Origin: Caenorhabditis remanei
Lineage: Eukaryota; Nematoda; Chromadorea; Rhabditida; Rhabditidae
Length of the DNA: 64,000 nt
Direction: 5' to 3'
NCBI RefSeq assembly: GCF_010183535.1
Contig: NC_071329.1
Coordinates: 11,656,001-11,720,000, forward strand
The notes beneath the pieces were generated by a model. The model was not told where the DNA came from. It did not search any database and saw only the letters and a list, made by a program, of their open reading frames with translations. The position numbers were made by a program, and so were the translations under genes. Position 1 is the stretch's first letter. Every line of letters begins with the position of its first letter. Shown piece by piece: positions 26,901 to 37,157 of this stretch.

Positions 26901-29900
26901 TGGAAAAAAGGAAAACGACGAGTGCTTCAACTACTTTAGATCCTAATCATTTCGTAAAGTTGCCTGCAAATCAAAAGAATTTGAGACTGAAAATATTTAG
27001 GGTTCCGAGTTCGCGATGTATTACAGTATCCAGTGGTAATGACTCATCTCAAAAAACAAGATATTCTCGATGCGAATTTTGCAGAAAAAGCTATGACCAA
27101 ACATTAGGGTCTTGTAGAATTGAGCCACTTTTAACCGATGACTTCACTTTTTGTTCCACTCGTGTAACTACTCCAGAAAAGCGAAAACAAAACCATCGAA
27201 GTGATTCATCATCAGAAGTTTTCAGTGGACTTGAATTCATTTCAACTTCAAAGCGGCTTCCCAATTCAATCGTTTCGACCTCATTCTGTACTTTCGTCGA
27301 TAATTCTTTCAGAAGAGAGTTCCCCCTTTCTCTCTCTCCTCCGAATCTGAAGAGCCATCATCAGAACTCGCCGCAAAAAATCGGACGATGGCGCCGTCGA
27401 CTTCTGAATAAAGGGAAACGAGAAGATAGAGAAAAAAGCAGTCTCGAAATCCGATTCATCAATCCCATAATATGCGGCCGAGGTTCCTCCCCCTTCTTCG
27501 TTTTCTTCTATTCCTTCTCTTTTTCTTTTTTTTCTTGTCGTCAACGACTCAACTGAGTAGTGAATGGAATGGGCATGAAGTAAAAAAGGGGCAGGCAAAA
27601 AAGAGAAAGAGAGCGTTGAGAGAGAATCTAAAAGTGGTTTGTGCTGCTACTGCTGCTCGTGAAGCTCCCAAGCCCCGCCCACAACTGAGAAGCAGTGCCC
27701 CCTAGGCCAGTTCATCGTGGACGGCTCCTCGACTCAGTCCACTTCTTCTCAATTTCTTTCATTACTTATTATTAATATTATTGTTATCACTTAATTGCTC
27801 ATGAATGTCACCAATGTGAAGGTGTTTGTGTCGAATGGCAGTGTTCGGAAAGGATCAGACGTCGACTCGTACCGTACACCACTTGATTTCGCCAGTTGCA
27901 GTTCGGGTATATCAGAAGAATATCCATTACTTCCAAAGAACGGAGATGATGGAATTAGTCAAGGAGGTATTTATATCAAGAAACCAGATCCCAGACAACG
28001 GGTGATGGCTAGAAGAACATCCCACACACTTTTGTATGTACCCGAACAACGAAGGATATCAAATGTTTCTGGAAATTCGGTAGCGTCTTGTCCTCCTGGA
28101 ACAGTACAAACTTCTGGTGAAGAAGACGACAAAGTTCCACCTGCTCCATCGTTTTCTCTTCATTTGAGCCCAGTTGGAACAAGAAGAAAATCAGTGCAAA
28201 CTGGAGCACCTGCCATTGGATTTCGTCCTCTAAAAACATTTGAACGTCGGGCAAGTCAACCTACACTTCAATTCGAAGCCAAGAAAGCAGCAGCAGCAAA
28301 CAGTGGAACAAGTTCTGGAGGAAATGGTGGTGGTACTGTAAATCTGATCAACATGACTGGTCCATCGACAACTATTCCATTGCCACCCGACAAAGCAAAG
28401 ATGCTCACAAAACGTGTATCATGGTTATCTATGAAATCATTACAACAAGAAGAAGCGAAAACTCGTAGATCAAGTGCATGTGGCTCTCCTCGTGGTGGTT
28501 CACCGAGTCGAACACTATCACAATATGGATCTCAACCATTTCTAGCAGAAGATCGTGATTTTGACAGTGATACTCCCCCATTGGATACACTTAGTTGGAG
28601 TAACGCTGGAAGTATGTCTACTGTTTCTTTTTTCCCCTTTTGTTACTACTTTGCGAGTGTTTCTTTTGAGATGTTTCTCCCTCCATAGAGTTGTTTTATT
28701 GCGCTTAGAAAAAAATCTCATACTATTTTATTGGGTAGAATAGACGAAAAAAGGGACAAACTACTGGACCCTCCCCCACGCACAACAAGAGGGTCCTCTT
28801 CTTTCTTCCTACATAAAAAGTTTGGGGTCCGGCGACCGGGGCGTTTCTCTTCGGCGACGATGAAGAAAAAGGAAGCCGGCGCTTTGAAGAAGACCAATTT
28901 CGGTTGATTGAAGAGACCAGATGAGGCCGAAGCTTTTCTAGAAATAAGGGGGAAACTGAGTATTTATATAAAAGAGACACTGAAAATATTGAAGATTTCT
29001 TACAGACGAATATGATAATGTGACTCTGATGTATGCAAAACATGAGAAGATTCCGATGAAGGACTTTGGTTCAGAGATTCGTGCGACCATGGACATTGAT
29101 CATTTGTTGAATAAGGTGAGTTAATGTCATTCAGAAATTGTTTCTGGACTCACTAGTTTTGACAAAGGACACGCTATTTTTGCTCGTTGTCTCTGACAAA
29201 AGACCCACTCAGAATGGGTTCTTGAAAGAGCAAAAGTTAGGAGAACTAGAAAAAAGTCTGATATATCTAACTGTTTTGAAATAAAATTGAACTGAAAGTA
29301 CGCGTCGGATAAAACAACAGCTAAAAATCCCATAAGTTGTTTTTTCTAGATTTCTAAAATGATTTGAACCTGAATATCTATTTTTAGTAGAAGCAATTTA
29401 TGTGTTTTTGCAGGCAGTACTCCTTCTCGATCTTCAGGAGACAAGTCTTGAGGAGATTTTTGCCAAGTGAGTTATATTTTTGTCTTTCCGAAGAATTCCC
29501 TTTCCCCTCCATCTTCTCCTTGTGATCCAAAAAGCTCCGGAGGGAAAAAGACACGCATTTTTTTGTCATCATCACCATCTCATAAGCATAAGTCTAAGTT
29601 TGATGGGCAAACGAAGGGTAGAAATAGGATGAAAATGGAGTTGGATGCCGCCTCTCTTTTCTTTTCTTTGGACAAAGTTTGTGTTGGTTTTTTTGATGAA
29701 TAATTAATGGAGATGGGAAATGATCGAGTGGAAAAGAAGAGGTGGCTTCGTATGTCTACAAGACTCGGGGAAGCTCTGAATTATAATTTATGGAGATTTC
29801 GAATTTGGAGATTCTTATAAAAAGAAAGGAATGAAACTGAAATAAGAAAGAACAATGAAGAATTAGAAATTATTTTGCATGCGTTCTTAGCTTCCCTTCT

Positions 29901-32900
29901 CTCCGAATTGTTGTTGTTTTGAAAGGAAGGAAGTGCTTTTCTGGAGACGGAGAGGATGATGATGATGATCGTCGTTGTGTCTTGAAGCAGTCAAAAAAAG
30001 AAAAAGATCATCATTTGGGACCAAAACAACCAAAAATAAACGAACTATTCTATGGTTTCATTTGTTTCAGAATCATCCATGAGATGGATATTCAAGAACC
30101 AGAATTCACAAGTGAACAAGTCAGAAGTGTTCTTTTCACACAGGATGCTGGAAATCAATGTGAGTAAAAAATGGGGATTGAATAGGATGAATAGAATAGG
30201 AAAGAGGGGTTTTTGTCCGAGAAGAAGTTTCATGATGGAATTATTTATGAAATAGTTTCGGCAGCCCTGAGTATCTGAGGTTCAAAAAACTATTAGCTGA
30301 GTTTTTATGATTTTTTTGCACGGAGAGAGTTTGAGAAAAAAAAAGTTGGGGAAATAAAAAATGACTGATTCGAATTATGACTGCTTGAAAAGACTGTAAT
30401 TACAAAAAAAAAACCACCTGATAAGTGAGCGTGTATTTAAAGATAAAGTGGGGACCAGTCTAAATTTTCAGCACTTCCAAAAATGAAGTGTTTCGTTTTA
30501 TAAGAAATGATCGTATTCTTTGAAAATAGCTTCAAACTCTTCAAAAGAGTTAAAAAACTCATTATAAACTGAAATTAAACTAGAAACTTTCAGTTCACAT
30601 CCTATCTCGAACAGTTCAATCAATTTGTACGACCGGATCGGTTGGTGGAAGTTTCGATTACGATCAGACGTGGATTTGTGCGCTGTAAGTCCATATATCT
30701 TCTCCCCTCTTCTTTTTCTTCTTTTTTTCTTTCTCAATTTCCGCTTTTTCTGTCTGCCAAAGTAATTTGCATTCAATTAATACCGGATTTACTTTTCTTC
30801 CTTTTCTCTTCTTTTCTCTTCTTTTTTCTTCATTCCCACAAAAAAAGACGGAAGTCGTTTCACCCAAAATTGTTGATGAAACCGAGAGACCCTCCCGGGG
30901 TTTTTTCTTTTCTCATTGACATTTTTCCAACTCTTTCTCATCCGAAAAAAATTCTTCCCGTTTTCTTCGATTTTCTCAGCACCTTTTATTTGATTTTGCA
31001 TTAACAATAAGGGTACACGGAACCATTGAATTCGCAACAAATTCGAAATTTCTGAGCAAAGCGGGGGTTCAACTTGGAAAAAAGTGACGAGTTAGACAAC
31101 AAAAAAAAAGTAATTTTCAGATGTATGCTAAATACAGTACAACATCGTCACGTGGCGATTGCTCGTCTTTCTCATCCGACCAATTTGGGAAGAACAATGC
31201 AAGATCTTCGATTTATTATCATTGTGATTGCACCAAGCAGAGCGGTTAGTATTCACAAAAACCAACTGAATTTAATGTGTTTGATTTCAGAAAGGAACAA
31301 AAACAGCACTCGAAACAACTCGAACATTCGCAACTCTCTTTGCTGATATGGAGATTCGACAGAGATTAGTTATGGCTCAAAGTGTTGAACAATTCCGATC
31401 AACGCTGTTATCAGCAGCCAAAGAATTGGCTATGGACCAGAATCAATGGAGAGAAAGGAAGTCTTCGATTCATTTGAGTCATGCAAAAGAACAAATTGTA
31501 AGTGATATCTGCAATTTTAACATCTTCAAATAATCACTCATGTTTTCAGTTCGGACCAGAAGCGTGGTATCCGTTCCGGGGGTTAAAAGATGAATTCAAA
31601 CGACGTCTTGCCATCTATCCATCGGATTATCTCGATGGAATTCGGGGTCATAAAACAGTTCAAAAACTCTTCTCAACAGTGGTATTCTTGTATTTTGCGT
31701 GTCTTCTTCCAGCAATTGCATTCGGAGTTCTCAATGATGATAATACAAAAGGAGCTATTAGTGAGTTTTTTTTTAGTTTCAGAAGAGTTGTTCATTCATT
31801 CGTATCGTTTGTAGATGTACGGAAAGTGATTATTGCTCAAGCAATCGGTGGTATTTTCTTCTCTCTTTTCGGCGGTCAACCCATGATTATTCTGCTCACA
31901 ACAGTGCCTTTAGCAATTTATATAAAAGGTAATTATTCCTGATTCCTAGTTCTGACTCTTAACCCAATTCTCATTTCAGTGATATTCAAAATATCTCAAG
32001 AACTTGGATATGATTTCCTTGCAATGTATGCGTGCGTCGGTCTATTCTGTCAAATGTTCTTGATACTTTACTCGGCGACTGAGTTGTGTAGTTTGATGAA
32101 ATTTGCAACAAGGTCTGCCGAGGAAATGTTTTCACTCTTTATCGCAATTGCATTTACGGTCGAATCAATACGGGCAATACACAACAGTGAGATTTTTTTT
32201 AAAATGTTCTAGACTCTTCAAATTTTATGAATTTCCAGGTTTCAAAAAGAACTACAACGACTGTGACACGTCAGCAATATCAATGAAAGCGGCTAGAACA
32301 GCTCTTGATGCATTTCGAAACGGGACCACAAACACTGACAGTATCGTAGGGAATATCACAAGCAGTATGAGTATCGGAGATACGGGAAGTCTCTGTCGAA
32401 GAGACACATCCATTCTCTACATGCTTCTAATGTTTGGAACTCTTTGGCTTGGATTATTCTTGTATAACTTTCGAAAGACACCGTATTTGACAAGGTCTCG
32501 ACGAGAATGGTTGGCTGATTACGCTCTTCCAGCATCTGTTTTGATTATGTCATTCACTGGATCTTATGCTTTTTCCGATATTGAAAGTGAGTTGATTCTA
32601 AAATTTTGGTTTTTAATAAAACCATTTATTTCCAGAAGATCGATTCAACCTCCGTTTCGAATTCCCTCTGATCCAAATGGCTGACATTTTCTCTCTCCCT
32701 CCATCCGGATATTTCGTGTGCCTTCTTCTCGGATTCTCCTTGTCTTTCCTCTTCTTTATCGACCAGAATATTACATCCGCAATCGTGAATAACACTCAAA
32801 ACAAGCTGAAGAAAGGAACATCTCACAACTTGGATCTGTTCGTCGTTGCCCTCCTCAATATGTTCTTGTCAGTTTTCGGCCTTCCATGGATGCACGGTGC

Positions 32901-33716
32901 TCTCCCACACTCACCACTTCATCTCAGAGCATTGGCGGATGTTGAAGAAAGAGTTTCTCAAGGACATGTTCATGAAGTGTAAGTACCTCTCTTCCCTTTT
33001 TTCGAGTTTCCAATATTCTCCTGTTCCAGAATAATGAATGTTCGTGAGACTCGTCTTGCTTCTCTAATTGCTCATGTAATGATCCTTGTCTCCATGTTCT
33101 TCTTGATCCCATATCCACTTCAACTCATCCCAACTTCTGTTCTTCATGGTCTTTTCCTCTACATGGCTTTGACTTCATTGTCCGGAAATGAGATGTTTGA
33201 ACGGCTGCTTCTTCTGATCACTGAACAGGTGAGATAGTGAATGATTCTGATATAAATCTAAGCAGCTGAATAAGATATCAGTGGGGGTGAGATCAGAGAG
33301 CAATACTAGAAAATTAGGGAGCAAGGTCACGTCTGACCTGAACTAGCGAAACTACTAGAAAGCGTTTGCACAATGTTGCAAATTCAGATCAAATTCCTAC
33401 TTGCTGCTAAAAAAACATTTAAATCATTCAACTTTCAGCAAGCGTACCCACCAACCCATTACATTCGAAAAGTTCCACAACGAAAAGTGCACTTATTCAC
33501 TGCCTGCCAACTCCTCCAACTCATCATTCTCTGTGCTTTTGGTTTCTCACCGTATCCATTCATTGAGATGGTTTTCCCAATTGTGTGTTTCTTCTTCCTT
33601 CCCATCCGGTTAGTTTTGAATAAGTATTTCTATTCAATCAATCCGTTTTCAGACACACATTGATTCCTCGTCTCATTGATTACAAATATCTGGATGCTCT
33701 CGATGGTCGTCACTAG
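11916..33716 (+). CDS. SLC4A11-type (BTR1) bicarbonate/borate transporter, long form
   Basis: Twenty exons join in one frame to 1,380 residues: 11916-11981, 12268-12355, 14194-14385, 15735-15893, 25251-25805, 27859-28611, 29006-29115, 29414-29466, 30071-30159, 30594-30684, 31121-31244, 31291-31497, 31550-31760, 31815-31928, 31980-32186, 32239-32586, 32636-32978, 33030-33228, 33439-33608, 33653-33716. The first six encode a low-complexity Ser/Arg/Asp-rich N-terminus. From 29.0 kb comes the SLC4 cytoplasmic domain (MDIDHLLNKAVLLLDLQ). A membrane domain with about 12 segments follows, with family landmarks FIDQNITSAIVNN, GLPWMHGALPHSPLH, NVRETRL, and YPPTHYIRKVPQRKVH near the end. These fit SLC4A11 better than AE or NBC types. 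Worm members are named abts; I cannot say which number. Family members move anions, H+/OH- or borate across the plasma membrane. The N-terminus is some 450 residues longer than usual. The membrane half is certain; the far 5' exons rest on splice signals and phase only. Confidence 0.85.
12356..14193 (+). other. Intron of the SLC4A11-like gene with a long pyrimidine-rich open frame
   Basis: This 1.8-kb intron contains a 235-codon frame without stops from 12431 to 13138. The strand is rich in C and T, which alone depletes stop codons, and the frame begins with GTG and resembles no family I know. I treat it as intronic. Around 13985-14050 there is a purine-rich segment followed by a GTGAGG donor, which could be an alternative non-coding first exon for a form starting at the ATG at 14196. 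Confidence 0.4.
15005..15024 (+). repeat. (AG)10 microsatellite
   Basis: Ten uninterrupted AG dinucleotides within a long intron of the SLC4A11-like gene. Confidence 0.95.
15894..25250 (+). other. 9.4-kb intron of the SLC4A11-like gene
   Basis: No exon could be supported in either direction. The intron is unusually long for Caenorhabditis and is a likely home for internal promoters and enhancers. It contains an imperfect inverted-repeat element (18961-19702, listed separately) and several pyrimidine-rich stretches (18150-18260, 21120-21470, 22750-23120) whose open frames are compositional. Nothing resembling a nested gene was recognised. Confidence 0.5.
18961..19702. repeat. Imperfect inverted-repeat element, MITE-like
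   Basis: The left arm at about 18963-19002 (containing ACGGTGTTCCAAACAGCGAA near its inner end) is matched on the opposite strand by the right arm at about 19656-19698 (reading ACGGTATTCCAAACAGCGAA on the minus strand), with a further TTTTTGT-CTCT match at the outer ends. The roughly 640 bases between them have no coding potential. The structure suggests a non-autonomous DNA transposon relic lying inside an intron. I did not identify a target-site duplication or a named family. Confidence 0.5.
25806..27800 (+). other. SLC4A11-like gene intron, probable internal promoter
   Basis: This stretch separates the 25251-25805 exon from the exon with the start codon at 27801. A 218-codon stop-free frame without an ATG covers 26900-27556; unlike others in the window its first two thirds are not pyrimidine-rich, so composition does not fully explain it, but I find no phase-compatible splice sites. 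The GC-rich segment at about 27650-27740 just upstream of the ATG would be a reasonable promoter position. Confidence 0.35.
27801..33716 (+). CDS. SLC4A11-like transporter, probable short isoform
   Basis: An in-frame ATG at 27801 opens the exon that ends at 28611, and would give a 1,046-residue form using the same downstream exons as the long form. Upstream of this ATG there is no good pyrimidine-tract acceptor, which favours an internal promoter. The only phase-compatible acceptor for joining to upstream exons is at 27858 (GGATCAG), inside the open frame and with a purine-rich lead, so it is weak. The exon is Ser/Pro-rich, contains ASQPTLQFEAKKAAAA and a Gly-rich patch, and is predicted disordered. 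The boundary between the two forms needs transcript data. Confidence 0.6.
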
Positions 33717-34092
33717 ATCATATTTCTTCTGAATATCCCATCTTTTTCTTTTTTATATTTTGTCCCAATTCAATAAGTAGATGAGTACTTTCACATTCTC
33801 ATACGGGTGACATTCCGCTCTCCCCTCAAGTCAATCCCCAACCTTTTTGCTGTAAAATTGCTCCATATATTTCTATTTTCAACACCCCGAACAATCTCCG
33901 TTTTCCGAGTGACCTTATTTTCTTTCCCTTAATCCGAATACGATTTCATTTCCTTTCAATTTTAGAGAAAAATGTAAAATAGAACGAGAAAGAGATGAAT
34001 ATTTAATCAAAAGTTTTATGTATTTTTGTTTTGTAATACCCGCAACTTATCCAAAATAATGACATGAAAAATATGAAAGAGAGAACGTGATT

Positions 34093-37000
34093 CTAGTAGA
34101 TTTCTGCGAACCATTCGGCTAGATTCTTGTCGCATGCTGGATCGATACTCACGATGTGTAGATTTGGATAAATCAAGAAGTAGAAAAGACAAAATATCAC
34201 AAATCCAAAGAAGAAAAGCATCTGAAATTGAGGCATTTAAACTAGAGGTGCGAGCGATTGAAGGAGTTCTCACCTGTGAAACCCAGTGAAATCGATGCAT
34301 TGTCCTTTGGGTGATTCTGATTTCCAGCATGTCAGATATATGTGATTCTGTAATTCCAGAGTTTCTCCAAATACATGTTTCCTCACATTTGAAACTAGGT
34401 TTCGACAAAATACTCAATACGTTTCTGAACTCACTTCCGCTATTATTGTTGGCCTCTTTATCCTCTCCATTCAATCCATTTGTTCCATTCGGAACTGTCA
34501 ACATCTGCTGTGTTTCCTCACTTGCTGGAATTGTTGAACCTGAAAATATTCACTTTGTCATGTCACATCTTCTCATCCACTAAAAACCTGTGTTGTTCCG
34601 GAAGTTCATGCTCGAAGTCTTCCTTGCTCTCAGTCGCTGTCTCGTTGACATCTGTGACATTTCTCGGAGAGAGTTCCCGCTATCGCTTCTGAATTTCGAC
34701 GTCTTTTGACATCCGAAAGGGGAAAGAGGAACTCACGTCAACATGATTTTCTGTCGCATATATTTCACAAGGGCCAGTTTGATCAGTGAGAGGAAAACGA
34801 TCATAAAACAAACACCAAGATAAATATCCATTGCTTTTATGTAACTGACACGTGGCATCATTTCATTATATGAGAAAATGAGAAAGGTAATTGCAAGGAT
34901 GATGGATATCATGTCCTGAAAGAAGATTTGATTTTCGAATACAAAATAAAAAAAACCTGGAATTCAGTTTCAGTTTCCATCCAAAGCGAAACCCAAGAGG
35001 TTATCACAACTGCAGTTGAAGGAATTATTAATTGGAGGAAACAGAATCCAGATGATCGAGAAAACACAAAGCAGACGTAGAGACGGGAATAATTTCCTAC
35101 AACAAATATAAGTTTAGTCAGTTGATAGTTTATGTGTGTACCTGTAGCATAACTTTCCATCTGACTTGTCACGTAAGCTTCCTGTATTGTGAAATCTGGT
35201 AAACGAATCTTTTTCAGTTCGAGAGCAGTTCTTGCCCCTTTCGACCATTTGTATACAACATGATCTGCTGTGTATCCATCTGAAATTCTCGTTGCTCTAG
35301 AAGGTTCTCTTTGTTACAGTAACCTACAACTCTCGATTCCAAGTTTGCAAAGTTGTTTGTCGAATGGGAACAGTGTGAGGTCCATTGCTGAAATATTCAC
35401 ATTCTTGTTTGCGTCCCTCGGATGGTCAAATCTCTAAAATTTGTAACAAAAGAAAACTAACTGCATTCACAAACGAGAGATATTCTTCTGCTGTAAAGTA
35501 ACTTCCCGGTCTCATCTAATCTCAACAAACTTCTGTGCGAAATCGAGTTCCGTTGTGGATTTTTGGAAGCAATCGCGTTGGGAACAAACGTGTCAGGAAA
35601 CCTAAAACAATTGTTCCGCTTAGTTTGCTTCCTGTTTTATTTTTTCTCGTCTGATTATGATTGTGACCAAACGAACCATAAGAAATTGGTGTAACTCTCA
35701 TGTAGAGCTAGTTCCGTTTTGTTTTTGAACAACTTCCGGTCGTATCGTAGTCTAGGGTCTCGCCACGATTCACGGTAAAATAATTCAATAGCGTAATCCT
35801 GGAATACTTGAATTATCAAAGCTGAGTAAGAGGAGTATCATCACCATTGTCACTTCAGAAACTGCTCGAATGTTACTGACAACGACTGAAACTTCCACGT
35901 AGGTGGCTTCTGTGATCAAAGTTTTTTATTATTATTACAGCGAATCATCCGCAAATTAATTACCTCCTTCGTCATTCTCTGGTACTTGTCGATGATCATA
36001 TTGAATCCTTCTCAAAAACTGCAGAAAATCCCTCGTTTCTCTGAAAATGTTATGTTCATTACGGTAACCGAGCTTTCTCTATCAGTAGAACGAAAAGCAA
36101 AGAAGCATGAAGCCATGCGATTATTTCAGACTGCAACTCAAAATGTTAGCGAGAGGTTTAATAATAAAAACAAAATACCCATAAGAATCGACGCCTCTGA
36201 AACCGAATTAATTGTTAATTTTCTGATTAATATTTGGTTTGTTTGAAAAAGAAACTGCAAATAGCTAACCCAGAACTGAACACTGATTCTGTATTTGATT
36301 GCACAAAGTTCTCTGATTCAGTCATTTCTGGTCTAGATGGTGCTTGACCGTGAGTCTGAAATCATAAGAATGCAAAATTATTATTAACCGAGAGCAACTA
36401 ACTGATCTGTACTTATTCGGAGCAGCTCCCCTCCCAAGTGGTTCATCATTTTCCTCCATAAAGTAGTCGTAGTGTTGGCTGATGTCCTGTCGATGGTCAC
36501 GCTGCAAAAAGACTCACATAAATCAATCATTTCAAATGGCTATTTTTGGTACTCATAGACTTGTTGAAGAAAGAAAAAAGTTCAGTGCTTTCTGCCAAAA
36601 CAGACATAGTTTTGACTTTGAACTTTTTATAACTGAACTAATCCAAAAATAAAAGTGTTGAGAGTTTTCTTTCAACAAAGGAAAAATTGTATTCAATACT
36701 TTCATACAAAATTTGAAGTGCATTACCGGAAGAAACAAATCGGCTGATTCCGATTAAAGGATCATATAGGTTTTCCAACTTATCTCATAACGGAAAATCC
36801 ACTGACCGTAATTTCATGTTCTTTTTTGAATTGTAAGTCACGAACATATAATTTTCAAGAAAACTGATTCGATGTGAGTAATTTTTGTCCGTCCTCTTTA
36901 TCATTTACGTGATACATAAGTAACCTGGCGAATCCTGAACACCAAAACTTAATTGATGGGATTTTCAATTCTTGTTTCTTTATTTTCTCAACCAGAATTT

Positions 37001-37157
37001 TTTCTTGAAACTTTGAATTTCTTTTGCCCTAACTTTGTTCAAACCGTACCTGTGCGTGTGGCTGTGGCACAACGTAACTGTTGAAATCTGCCAGTATCTG
37101 TTGACTCCATAACCAAATCAGTAGAAGACAAGACTCCAAATAAATCGGATTTCGCAT
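34093..37157 (-). CDS. exp-1: Cys-loop GABA-receptor-like channel with acidic (ETE) pore motif
   Basis: Fourteen minus-strand exons give 569 residues: 37050-37157, 36403-36501, 36270-36355, 35964-36040, 35845-35909, 35677-35798, 35462-35601, 35328-35387, 35142-35279, 34957-35096, 34737-34915, 34588-34688, 34274-34539, 34093-34221. They encode a signal peptide, a ligand-binding domain with the [10 protein letters not shown] loop, and the Cys loop [15 protein letters not shown]. Next come the [14 protein letters not shown] loop and an ATGNYSRL loop of GABA-receptor type. M1 to M3 follow, including [14 protein letters not shown], then a long M3-M4 loop, M4, and a short tail. Where anion channels have Pro-Ala-Arg before M2, this has Glu-Thr-Glu (34963-34971). 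That change is known from the worm excitatory GABA receptor EXP-1 and predicts cation selectivity. Channel identity is firm. The exp-1 name is inferred; the paralogue lgc-35 is the alternative. It is convergent with the SLC4A11-like gene. Confidence 0.85.

Noticed and set aside
35388..35474. Alternative channel exon boundary giving a segment with [15 protein letters not shown] in front of the Cys loop
   Set aside because: It keeps the frame but replaces the first cysteine of the Cys loop with serine. The alternative donor (exon low end 35462) and acceptor (exon high end 35387) restore the canonical Cys-x13-Cys, so I used those.
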